Positions 20,640 through 29,530 of a DNA stretch of 64,000 nucleotides are shown here, one piece after another. How positions within the stretch are numbered: the first letter of the stretch is position 1; each line of letters opens with the position of its first letter. Under the pieces are notes generated by a model, which saw only the letters and a program-made list of their open reading frames with translations, was not told the DNA's origin and ran no database searches. The stretch is taken from the NCBI RefSeq assembly GCF_000003815.2, contig NC_049979.1, forward strand, positions 34,256,459 through 34,320,458, read 5' to 3'. The translations under genes and the position numbers were made by a program. This DNA is from Branchiostoma floridae. Its lineage: Eukaryota; Chordata; Leptocardii; Amphioxiformes; Branchiostomatidae.

Positions 20640-21575
20640 AACAGGGTAAAGGAACTTGTACCGGAACTTAAAACTCAGTACTATACAGCTCTAGAAACAC
20701 CACAAAGAGTAATAAGCAAACTCCAATTATACCTGACCAACAGATATATAATCTGGCACACTCCCGTCATCTGGCAAACTGTCAGTGCCACTAAGTAACC
20801 TGATACATTGAAGGTGGCCCAGGCCAGATGATGGTTCTACACCCAACCATAATCTGTTTTTAAAACCAAGCAGATATTGGGAGGATGCCCCAACCACACT
20901 AAAACAGGGTCAACCTATACAGTATCAAGTTCAAGCACTAGGAGGCCCAAAATCAAACCTGACCACCAGGACACCACAAACAACTCACGTACCAAATGGC
21001 AACACAATGGCACCTTGCGTTCCGGAGATACAGCGCACGCCCCGTGCCCGCACAAAAGGTAACCTAAAATGTCAAGTTCAAGCACCAAGGGCGCCAAAAT
21101 CAAAATTGAGCATTATTCAGCCACCGCCGACACATGTGCCAAATATCATCGCGCCAGCACCAGCCGTTCAGAAGATATAACTCCGGAAACACCCCTCCCG
21201 GACACAAAATTCGACCTGCCGGGTCAAGTTCAAACGCGACAAGGCCCAAAGTCAATCCTAGGCAACAGGCAACAACCCCCCACCCATGCACCAAAAATCG
21301 TCGCAATCGCGCGTATCGTTCCGGACACACAGCGCCAAAAGTGCCCCAAAAACACCAAAAATGCCACCTTCAATGTCAAGGTCAAGCGCCAGGAGGCCCA
21401 AAATCACACCTGAGTGTCAGGCTACCACCCCCAACCCACGTACCAAAAATCGTCGTGCTCGCACCATCCGTTCACGAGATACAGCGCCCTACATCCCCGG
21501 CTACCGAAAAGTTTCCACCAGCATCAAAACCATACCTGCATACATGCAGGTAAACAGCGCTGAGGCGCACCACTG
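20640..21575 (-). repeat. Degenerate tandem repeat family, minus orientation
   Basis: Read on the minus strand, units follow the same order of words as at 2650-4560: a 'ctcgtgaacgg' start, 'gatttttggtacgtggg', then 'gattttgggcctcctggcgc'. Spacing is roughly 170-190 bp. The stretch is GC-richer than its surroundings and stays open in several frames, but frames are not conserved between units, so I call it non-coding. Confidence 0.55.
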
Positions 21576-21615
21576 ACCATATGTTGTATCCAACTTTCGT
21601 CAGTATCTAACTTTC

Positions 21616-21735
21616 GTAATATGCCGAATCCTGGATATCCAGGAATCGTCCTGAGCAGAAGGACGATTCCTGGATATCCAGAAATCGTCACAAACAGGAC
21701 GTTTCCTGGATAGACGACGGTGTTTATCCAGAATG
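21616..21735. repeat. Palindromic repeats (TCCTGGATATCCAG type), first cluster
   Basis: Three copies of a self-complementary core, CTGGATATCCAG or its decayed form, sit around 21630, 21670 and 21705. Words such as 'aatcgtcctg' and 'aggacgattcc' lie between the first two copies in inverted orientation, making a larger fold-back. Confidence 0.7.
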
Positions 21736-21985
21736 TGTACGTGGGGGTGGAGCTTCCTGTTTTCGAGAGAGGAGGGCGGGGGCATGTTGTTTTCGTCAGA
21801 AAGCCGCTATCTTTGTATCTCCCGGCAAGAAGATCGTGTAGTTTATTCTGTTGATCCTGGTGTTGCAGAACTTAAACGAATGTTGATAATGATACTTTGA
21901 TGTTTACATGTTACTTACGTATCAGGCCCAAAATTCTTTTTGCGTAATGAATTAACAAATGGCAGTCAAGATGGGATAAAGTTAC

Positions 21986-22516
21986 TGTTGTTTTCCGTAT
22001 AGCGACACATTCACGGTAACGTGCTAATAGCATCCAGATGGCGTCCCTTTGTCACACAAGGCCTGGTCCACATCCTGCATATCCAAGGAAACTGCTTGAA
22101 CAGGAAGACGAATCCTGGATATCCAGAAAACGGCTTGAACAGGAGGACGAATCCTGGATATCCAGAAAACGGCTTGAACAGGCTCAGGACGAATCCTGGA
22201 TATCCAGAAAACGGCCTGAACAGGAGGACGATTCCTGGATATCCAGAAAACGGCCTGAACGCCTGAAGAAAATAAGGAATTCTCCCGCCATTTTTGATTT
22301 GTGAGCGAGCGGTCACTGTGGGTCACGCACGCACCGCAATGGTATCCTGCACCGCGGGTGTCCCGTAATACTCTGAACGCATGTCTAAAGGCAACCGTTG
22401 TCCACAACGATAGACAATAACAGTCGCACGACTATATATGTGTTGTGTGTTTGAAGTTGTTTTTCGTGTAGCGTCACATTCTATTTACGTGTTATTAGCA
22501 TTCAGATGGCGTCCTA
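21986..22516 (+). repeat. Direct repeat pair flanking a 39-bp tandem palindrome array
   Basis: A ~60-bp segment ('tgttttccgtatagcg' to 'ccagatggcgtcc') at 21986-22046 recurs at about 22456-22516 with moderate divergence. Between them at 22095-22260 are four tandem copies of a 39-bp unit consisting of 'acggcttgaacaggaggacg' followed by a TCCTGGATATCCAG palindrome; one unit has a 3-bp insertion. Because 39 and 3 are multiples of three, frames stay open on both strands. The 13-residue peptide repeat this gives (core DESWISRKR) is probably a by-product. Another degraded palindrome lies at 22676-22690. Confidence 0.75.
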
Positions 22517-22950
22517 TCATGACATGGGGAGGGCAGCGGTCACTTCCGGGTTTTGATCTCTCGCAACTTGAGTCTGTCGAGGTCTCACGAGGTCAACCCA
22601 TATATGGAAACATGGGCGTGCATAATAATGTTTTCTGTCCTGTCAATCACCATGATTGACGGCACTGGAAGTACGAATCCTGGATATCTAGTTTTCGTAA
22701 GGTTTTTGGACGATTCTTGGAGCCGCCGAAAAGTAGATGCGACACCATACTTGCTCGATTATCCACCTTCTGACGACTGGAATAATCCATCTCAGTCCTG
22801 ATTTTCTGTCATCTTTTTCCTTGTAAAGACTCACCAGTGAGTATTGTATTGGACCAGACGGCCAGAAGATTAACCTCATTCCCAGCGTAATACATTTTGA
22901 TATTGCAAACCTGTCAAAAGGACACCTGGTTCATAACTTATATGATTAAC
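22517..22950. other. Non-coding stretch with one degraded palindrome
   Basis: Nothing recognised apart from 'aatcctggatatctag' at about 22676, a diverged relative of the palindromes upstream. Confidence 0.4.
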
Positions 22951-23050
22951 NNNNNNNNNNNNNNNNNNNNNNNNNNNNNNNNNNNNNNNNNNNNNNNNNN
23001 NNNNNNNNNNNNNNNNNNNNNNNNNNNNNNNNNNNNNNNNNNNNNNNNNN
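22951..23050. other. Assembly gap (100 N)
   Basis: One hundred N, a gap of unknown length between non-coding flanks. Confidence 0.95.
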
Positions 23051-23117
23051 CAGGCTTTTAGCCAGGCATGCGTCAACGCGTCATCTGGACGCACTTTCCT
23101 TAGAATAACAAGAAATT

Positions 23118-23212
23118 TGACGCTCTGGACGCCCTTACACTGGCCACTGGGGAAAAAATCCTCTGACAGGCACAAAATTCTGATTGACCAGGGATGCTAC
23201 CAGGTCATCTGT
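23118..23212 (+). repeat. Dispersed repeat shared with 5205-5288
   Basis: Near-identical to the segment at 5205-5288, from 'ctggacgcccttacactgg' to 'accaggtcatctgtgg', with an extra 'ccactgg'. Its presence at both ends of an 18-kb interval marks it as an interspersed element fragment. Confidence 0.6.
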
Positions 23213-24469
23213 GGTCACAGTCTTCTACTGTGACCTCTGTTACAATATTTTTACCTCTTAGGATACCTTAAAATGCACTTTTTAAACTTAAAATCATCAA
23301 AGACTCTGTACCATGGAAGGTGGATGCCCCCGGACCCCCCTACAACAGTCACTTACCGCGACTCAACAATAAATTTGGACTCCCTATAATAAAATCCTAG
23401 CTAAAAGCCTGTAAAACATTGTACCAGAAAATAAGACTAGGATGACATGAAAATGGGGTCTGGTGGGCACGGGTAAACTCACTTCATAGGCCCTGTGAGA
23501 ATTTGGTCATGCGCCACCCATTGTGCACCATTGTCAACGGACAGGAACGCAGTACAGCATGTCCGCACTCTTGTACTTGACGCAGCTTATCCGTAAACGC
23601 TAACATTGTGCGGTTTTCACCAGTATCTTAACTCCAGAGTGGGGTGTTATTTTCCAATACAGTATGTATCAATGAATACACAATCAGCGGATTTTTTTCA
23701 TAATTTCACTTGTGGTGAAATACACAACATGTGTTTGTACAACAATATGACACTCACTAAACCCATGCAGACCCTACCCATGTATTTCCTATACGTGTAG
23801 ACACTTCCTTTATCATGCATATTTCGGCATAAATGAGGGGCGATGTTCACATCAAGAAAGCCAATTGTTCACAAAATATCAAAGAACACATAACAAGAAG
23901 TGTTTTTAACATCACCCCTCAGATTGGTTTTGTAAACTAACTTTTGTCAGGCTTTGTCAGACACATTGTATTCAGCCATAGGCTGACATTAATTAATTCA
24001 ATTAAAGAGTACTTGGGGAGTTTAGTACAATACTGAATGTTTTTTGATGTACGCGAGATTAGTGTTTTATCGTATAATGTGAAGTAATATGCATTTTTTA
24101 ATTCCTAAAATTGACATCTATCAGAAAATAACACTCTCTTCTGGAGCTTAGGACTCCTTTAATGAGAAATTCACCAACACTTTGACATTAATAACTACTT
24201 GTTAACATTTGGAGAACTTGATCTATGTTGGCATAAATTGCATAAGAGCAAATTCTGCCCACTGAGGAGTCTGCCCACTTAACTTAAGTCTGGAGAGCCT
24301 ACCATTTGGCACTAACTCAGGTGACCTCAATATGATAACAACATTAAATGCACCAGTTGCGACCACAGAAGAGTTCTTTAATTATGTGCTCAGGGTGTGT
24401 AGGTTTTCCTTAAACACTGGACATCAAATTTCAACGTCCTATGACTCCCAACAGTCCTTTGAATGATGA
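23213..24469. other. Non-coding stretch, nothing recognised
   Basis: AT-rich, with no frame showing conserved motifs and no element termini identified. Confidence 0.45.
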
Positions 24470-25261
24470 TAAGTACTGAGAGAAGAGTTCTCATAAAAAC
24501 GGTCTACATCCATCACAGTACAACATGTCTACCATAGCTTAGTAATGTACATGCTAAAATCAACAGTCATGTACAGCTCAACTAAAAAAAAGTGTCACTT
24601 CCAAAATATTTCATACAGCCCCCCTCCCCATACTAGTCGCAACATCCCACGGCGTACAACTTTCACAAAAGTCACTTTTATGTGAACGTGCACTTAAGTA
24701 TCTTACTTTGCGAGATTTCGCCGAAAGAAGGTTGCTGCAAGGGACGAAAAACCGCACAAATATCCAGAAAATTGTGAGCTGTGTTTTCAGATCGCGCGCG
24801 CTTCGGGCAAAACAACACACATTACCGTGTCGTCATCAAAACAGGTGCACAGAGGAACAAGCTTTAAGAGATTGACTGCAGTATCGCTACAAGATGCCAG
24901 AGGCCGCTCGTGCATGGTACCAGCACGCACAGTTGATTTCATCGCTTCATACGTAATATCTGTGAACGAGCGTTACTTCTATCACTTGAATTGCATGATA
25001 AAACCGATTGACAGACAGTAAAAGGCCATTTGAGTACAGTCACACCTGCCCAAGACGATCCGGGGGACCGGGCAATAGGGGTCGATTTGGTCAGGTGGTC
25101 GGTTAGAAGAGTATCGACTCACAACATGCCCGATGCATAGTTTAAATGGTTTCCGTTGTCTTTAATGGTAAATAGCAAGCACACGCACGTGCATCCGCCG
25201 GTCATCTTTATTTTGAAAACAACATTGTAATGCAAATATACAAAAGTAACGGTCTCCTCTG

Positions 25262-25555
25262 TCAGCACTGGAACACCAGTGCTGAAGTGGTCGTCAGCAC
25301 TGGAAGTCCAGTGCTGAGCCGCCGTCAGCACTGGAAGTCCAGTGCTGAGCCGCCGTCAGCACTGGAAATCCAGTGCTGAGGCAGCTTCAGCACTAAATGT
25401 CCTCCTGTCAGCACTGGAAATCCAGTGCTGAGGACGTTTCAGCACTGGAAATCCAGTGCTGAGGACGTTTCAGCACTGGAAATCCAGTGCTGAGGACGTT
25501 TCAGCACTGGAAATCCAGTGCTGAGGACGTTTCAGCACTGGATTTCCAGTGCTGA
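25262..25555. repeat. Hairpin array 1: ~10 tandem TCAGCACTGG...CCAGTGCTGA palindromes
   Basis: About ten units of ~31 bp, each a near-perfect hairpin of TCAGCACTGG and CCAGTGCTGA around a 2-4-nt variable loop (aaat, aagt, aaca, attt). Units are separated by 7-9-nt spacers such as 'ggacgtt' and 'gccgccg'. Four consecutive units with the 'ggacgtt' spacer are identical, indicating recent expansion. One unit is decayed ('tcagcactaaatgtcc'). Confidence 0.92.
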
Positions 25556-25610
25556 CAAAGACCAGAGGATCGACGGGGCCGTCACCCTTTGGCAGGAGCG
25601 CATCCTGCCG

Positions 25611-25811
25611 ATGCGCCCTGCCGTTCATGACATGATTGAAAAGCTCATGAAGAGAGGGGTTGCAGCGAGAGAGGCTCAGCAAGCTCGCCAGGAGCTGGAA
25701 GCCATCATCGAGGACTACCAGGCACCAACGCGCCCAGCACAAGCTCTAGGGGACTGCCTTTTCCTAGAAATACACCGCCGTCTGTTCGACACGAATAACA
25801 ACGAAGACTGA
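25611..25811 (+). CDS. Small ORF (66 aa) with a histone-type mRNA 3' end; possible gene fragment
   Basis: The frame is open from 25494 (stop at 25491-25493) and runs to TGA at 25809-25811, directly after hairpin array 1. The first ATG is at 25611, so the complete-ATG product is 66 residues. Coding-like residues extend upstream to about 25557 (KDQRIDGAVTLWQERILP), suggesting a lost N-terminal part. The protein is charged and predicted helical (IEKLMKRGVAAREAQQARQ, then ELEAIIEDY), ending FDTNNNED. It is not a core or linker histone, and I recognise no family. The stretch is GC-richer than the flanks. The stop is followed 21 nt later by a histone stem-loop. It is either a captured 3' fragment of a replication-dependent gene or an element-encoded small protein. 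Confidence 0.5.
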   Translation: MRPAVHDMIEKLMKRGVAAREAQQARQELEAIIEDYQAPTRPAQALGDCLFLEIHRRLFDTNNNED

Positions 25812-25832
25812 TCTGCTGTCTACAATTACCCC

Positions 25833-25848
25833 GGCCCTTTTCAGGGCC
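25833..25848 (+). promoter_or_regulatory. Histone-type mRNA 3' stem-loop
   Basis: GGCCCTTTTCAGGGCC is an exact match to the metazoan replication-dependent histone stem-loop consensus (GGYYCTTTTHAGRRCC): a 6-bp stem with a TTTC loop, followed by ACC. In histone mRNAs it is bound by SLBP and directs cleavage without polyadenylation. It lies 21 nt after the stop codon of the small ORF, a normal distance for histone genes. Confidence 0.85.
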
Positions 25849-25862
25849 ACCGAAATGATTCC

Positions 25863-25872
25863 CGAAAGGGCT
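25863..25872 (+). promoter_or_regulatory. Candidate histone downstream element (U7 snRNA target)
   Basis: The purine-rich 'cgaaagggct' begins 14 nt after the stem-loop, where the histone downstream element pairs with the 5' end of U7 snRNA; it resembles the AAAGAGCT-type cores. A conventional AATAAA also occurs about 80 nt further on (near 25950), so a polyadenylated alternative end is possible. Confidence 0.55.
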
Positions 25873-26063
25873 ATATATCTATCACATTCACACAATTCTA
25901 TAAAAGCTCAAAGTCATGGCCTATTTTTATTCTTTCATTATTTCATGAAATAAAACTGTTGTTGTCAATGTCATGTGTAATGTCAATCTCCGCCAAACAA
26001 GGTAACAAGTCGAAAGGAAATCGATCTCAGCCGTACGGACGCATGCTACGAATGAATATTACG

Positions 26064-26526
26064 TTCAGCACTGGAACGAGTGCTTTATAATCGTCAGCAC
26101 TGGAAGCCCAGAGATGAAGTTTTTTCAGCACTGGTCTTCCAGTGCTGAAAAGTTCCCGAGCACTGGAAAATCCAGTGCGGAACCCGTTACTTTTGTATAT
26201 CAGCACTCGGTTCCAGTGCTGACGCCGGTTTCGCCGCCTCTCCGCCGCGAGTTCAGCACTGGTACCCGAGTGCTGACGGCAGTTCAGCACTGGAAAACCA
26301 GTGCTCGGAAAAGTTCAGCACTGGAAAACCAGTGCTCGGAAAAGTTCAGCACTGGAATTCCAGTGCTGAGGGAGCTTCAGCACTGCAACAAGGCCGTTCA
26401 GCACTGGAAAACCAGTGCTGACGTTTCTTCAGCACTGGAAAACCAGTGCTGACGTTTCTTCAGCACTGGAAAACCAGTGCTGAAGCCGATTCGACCCATT
26501 GATTCAGCACTGGAACACCAGTGCGG
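26064..26526. repeat. Hairpin array 2: ~13 TCAGCACTGG palindromes
   Basis: Same palindrome as array 1 but more diverse. Loops include aaaa, aatt, tctt, aaca and taccc, and some units have lost a matched base or arm ('ctggaacgagtgct', 'actggtacccgagtgct'). Spacers are mostly 'gacgtttct', 'cggaaaag' or 'agggagct'. A copy of the element's right terminus ('acccgttacttttgtat') interrupts the array at about 26182-26198. Confidence 0.88.
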
Positions 26527-26929
26527 AACCCGTTACTTTTGTATACTTGCCGTACATTGTAATGGTAGTCAAAATTCGACGCAAACTGGCCGAAATTGGC
26601 ACAAAATCATTAAAAATCGATGACACCTCAAGCTATGAAAATGACTCGGTCGTTCGGTCGTTATTGACAGGGATTTGGTCCCAACTTTCGGCGGTCGCTG
26701 TCGTAATGGCCATGGCAGCTAGGTGGTCGCTTGGGCAGGTTTGACTGTACTTAGAATTACTTCGTTACTTTTCTACAAGGCTTTGAAACTATTAGATTAC
26801 TTAGTTACTTTTCTACAAGGCTTTGAAACTATTGGATTCAAGATCAGTCAATTAACCCTAGGAGACCAGGCTTACTTACGTTTCTGTGTGCGTGTGCGTG
26901 CCTGACATAAAACACCTCGCTTACTTACT

Positions 26930-27105
26930 CCTTTTCGTGCGTGTGCTTGCTATTGGCCATTAAACACAACGGAAACTGTTTAATATACTTTGCATCGGGA
27001 ATGTTGTGAGTCGATACTCTTCTTCTCAGCGACCACCTGTCCAAATCGACCGCTTTTGCCCGTTCCGTTCCCCGGGTGGTCGTATTGGGCAGGTTTGACT
27101 GTATA
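26930..27105 (-). mobile_element. Inverted fragment of the TACAGTC element
   Basis: The reverse complement matches the left half of the 25035-26750 element, including the words corresponding to 'gatgcatagttt', 'gagtatcgactcacaac' and the 'ggtggtcg' segment. It ends in 'gggcaggtttgactgta', the family terminus. It is truncated at its other end. Confidence 0.7.
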
Positions 27106-27815
27106 TTTGGAAGTACGAATGCTACAAACCCTTTGAACTTGGCTGACAAATTGTTAGGAAGGGTGGCACGCTCCATGCTGATTCCACAGCTTTCATTTTT
27201 CACCCATTGGAAAAACTGGACCGCCCAGTAGCGCTATCTGGCGACGAGGAGTAGAACTGCAGACTGGGCATGATGAACTTCCACGTGGATCTCATTATCT
27301 TCATAAACAACAGGTGTGATCTGTTTTTAGCCATGCTGTACTTAAAAATCTAGATATCTATTGCTTGAACTCTTGACAAGATGAGGATCAAAGGGAGGAC
27401 GACAGTTGTCATATAAAGGACTCTTTTTGGCGACGCCTTATGGGCGAGCCTAATAGTATAGTGAGTGACTGTTTGCAAAGAATTCCAAAAACTGTACAGG
27501 AATGTCAGGAATGCAAAAGTCCGCGCGTGCGTAGTTGCATCATGCCGGACTGAACCATTACCTCCACGGGTAAGCTTTTCAGTCACAGGGCACATACCGG
27601 TATAGGCCTATACGTGTGCACAGCAGTGTTTTCTGTATTCAAAATTGAGAAAAGCTATTAACTTCGGGAACCGTCACAAGGATTTCCGTCGTTTCAAGAG
27701 AAGTTTGAACGAGACTCTTCATAGGGCTGGTGATACACAAATGTCTTGGAGGTGCGTGGCTTTCTCTTTACAATTTGTTAAATATCAATAAAGTTTATAT
27801 AACGCTTAGCGGGCC
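27106..27815. other. Non-coding stretch, nothing recognised
   Basis: No conserved peptide, RNA or element ends were identified. Confidence 0.45.
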
Positions 27816-28285
27816 GTCAACGTTGATAATAGTAATAGTTTTATTGCGAATTCTTGCCCGTGGGCTAATTGCAAGTAACATGACAGATTCAGATAGATAG
27901 ACAGCGTTAGATATAGATGCATAGAAAGGTTACATACATCTTATTACACCCTGAGCAAACATTTCCAAGTTCACCACAATTTTATTCCAGACATTAGATT
28001 TTTAGTAGGTCTGACCAGTATCGCGGCTCTTCTACAATACATGTAATTGGTTCGCCCGTGAAAACGGCCACCCAGTCACAATTTTCCAAATGTAAGGAAC
28101 TAAGAAATGAGTCAATCAAGCTAACTAACACGGACATCTTAACGTAAGACTAGACATAACTCAAGATCTTTCAGAATACGGTGAATATGGAACGATACTG
28201 CGATTTTAGATTAAATATAGAACAACTTCAACAACAATGTTTTTATACATACACATAACACCGCTGACGAATTAAAAGTCACTTT
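27816..28285 (-). mobile_element. Possible LINE 3' untranslated fragment
   Basis: On the minus strand this ends in 'gcaataaaactattactatt', a short tandem-repeat tail typical of CR1/L2-like LINE 3' ends, preceded by non-coding sequence. No reverse-transcriptase peptide is present. Low confidence. Confidence 0.3.
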
Positions 28286-28289
28286 CACT

Positions 28290-28880
28290 TCACTTTCACT
28301 TTATTTATTTTACCAGTAATTACATCTCAGGCCGGAAATCGGCCTGCTTTTCAGGTAATCCTGGACATAAAAGTACAAAGTACACATAGCACATATACAA
28401 TACATAATAAAATTATCCAATATCAAAGTCCAGACTACGGAGCATCAGCCAGATCAAGTTCTAATTCTCAATGAACTTATGAAAAGTCCTGAGGCTGAGC
28501 AATTGCCGTTGCTTTAGCGGTAGTGAATTCCAGAGGAAAGGTCCGTAGGACTGTAGACTGTTTCGGAAAGCAATGACTCTTGCTGGTGGACAGCAGAGTA
28601 GGTGAGGGTCGTAGTCCCTTAGACGTTTTACCTCTGACCGAGTAGGGCGTACACTCATTGTTGGTGGAGCCTCCCACTTGAACAAAGATGCCAAGTACGC
28701 CGGCGCCTTTCCACGAATTGTCTTAAAGACAGTAACAAGAGTCGTAATTTCTGTCCGTTTACGCACAGAGTCTATCCTTGCCTCTGCTCTCAAGTTGTCG
28801 ACTGTCACGTGGTCTCGGAGTTTGTGTCCTGTGATGAGCCTTGCAGCCCTGTTTACCAGTCTATCCAGCTGTAACATAAG
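28290..28880 (-). pseudogene. 5'-truncated non-LTR retrotransposon: C-terminus of reverse transcriptase ORF and 3' UTR
   Basis: The minus-strand frame (about 28461-28877) encodes a LDRLVNRAARLITG start, then FKTIRGKAPAYLASLF, then YGPFLWNSLPLKQRQLLSLR and TFHKFIEN before the stop. This is the characteristic C-terminal tail of CR1/Jockey-type LINE ORF2 proteins (LQNRAARxITG, APxYLSxLF, GPxLWNSLP, FKxxLK). The catalytic domain and endonuclease are absent, so it is a dead 5'-truncated insertion. The 3' UTR has an inverted 'caggccggaaatcggcctg' and ends in a GTGAA-rich simple tail at about 28278-28300. Confidence 0.85.
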
Positions 28881-29530
28881 AGTTTTGTTGCCTTGTGCAA
28901 GGCTTGGTAGCGGTGTTATGTGTATGTGTGTGCGTGCCTACACAATGTATGTGTCCATATGTGTGTGTGGACATGTGTGGCCCATGTGTCTGTTTCAGTC
29001 TTGTCTTAAAAACGTAGAAGAATCCGAAGGCGTTGGGGTGGTCTTTATTAAGGGTATTTAAGGGCGACCCCCGTGGACAAAAGTAGGTCGGGCACAAAAT
29101 AGTACGCCACAGTTCTTGAAAAGCAATAGAAATTTTTCTTTGCTCGTCAGTGAATCGGAAACTTTGGTCGATAATAGAGGAATACATACGTTTTGAGGCT
29201 GTATAACTTGGATTACGATGTTTGTTTGGCTGGGTAGTATTTCGCGAACGAATCCTGTTCCCGCTACTTCCGTGTGTCGGCTGCAGTATGGTGACCTCCG
29301 CTGGGGGTAATTTCAAAAAGTTCTATCTGGGAAAACGAATAGGCGAACTTAAACTCATTTTCACAAATTTTGTAGAATATACCCTGACCTCCAACATATT
29401 CAATTCATGTTGATTACTTTTGCACCCTGCTATAAATTTTGAGGCGTCGAACCTCCTCACCTCGGGGCCTTTAACAATGTAAATCCGCATAGGCGAAAAA
29501 CTGTAGTCTGTTACCTTATGCGAAAGCAGT
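28881..29530. other. Transition into the satellite; nothing recognised
   Basis: It contains a short GT-rich tract near 28917-28990 and otherwise unremarkable sequence. Open frames here lack recognisable motifs. Confidence 0.4.

Larger units (their letters stand above)
25233..26553. mobile_element. Inserted hairpin-array element with TIRs and 11-bp target duplication
   Basis: Comparison with the empty site at 61081-61091 shows 1.3 kb inserted between two copies of 'acattgtaatg' (25222-25232 and 26554-26564). The ends are imperfect inverted repeats of about 20 bp: 'caaatatacaaaagtaacgg' on the left, and 'cccgttacttttgtatactt' near 26529-26548 on the right. The right terminus also occurs internally at about 26174-26198. 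The content is hairpin array 1, a small ORF with a histone-type 3' end, then hairpin array 2. No transposase is recognised. An 8-11-bp duplication would fit Mutator-like elements, but this is only a suggestion. Confidence 0.8.
25035..26750. mobile_element. TACAGTC TIR element, copy with insertion
   Basis: Left end 'tacagtcacacctgcccaag' (25035-25054) and right end 'cttgggcaggtttgactgta' are inverted repeats. Without the 1.3-kb insertion at 25233-26553 the element would be about 400 bp, matching the intact version at 60894-61289. It has no coding capacity of its own. Confidence 0.8.
24470..26935 (+). repeat. Segmental duplication, copy 1 (left of satellite)
   Basis: From 'agtactgagag' onward this segment matches 60265-63005 with a few percent of differences. 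It includes the same GC-rich 'gatcgcgcgcgcttcgggc' stretch, the same TACAGTC element and the same 40-bp direct repeat (26756-26795, 26796-26835). The copies differ by insertions. Copy 1 carries a 1.3-kb hairpin-array element absent from copy 2. Copy 2 carries Harbinger-like insertions at two sites where copy 1 has footprint-like duplications. A 69-codon minus frame (24611-24820) is open in both copies but differs at many residues, so it is not credible as a gene. Confidence 0.8.

Noticed and set aside
22038-22304. 88-residue frame with a 13-residue repeat (DESWISRKR)
   Set aside because: Open because the 39-bp unit is a multiple of three; other frames and the other strand are also open, with no conserved non-repeat part.
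24611-24820. 69-residue minus-strand frame conserved in both copies of the duplication
   Set aside because: The two versions (24611-24820, 60417-60626) differ at many amino acids relative to their few DNA differences, which does not suggest selection on protein.
25557-25811. Small ORF as a histone gene
   Set aside because: The 3' end is histone-type, but the peptide matches none of H1, H2A, H2B, H3 or H4.
25262-26526. CRISPR array
   Set aside because: Regular short palindromes with spacers look CRISPR-like, but the spacers are only 7-9 nt and repeated, the setting is a eukaryotic TIR element, and no cas genes are present.
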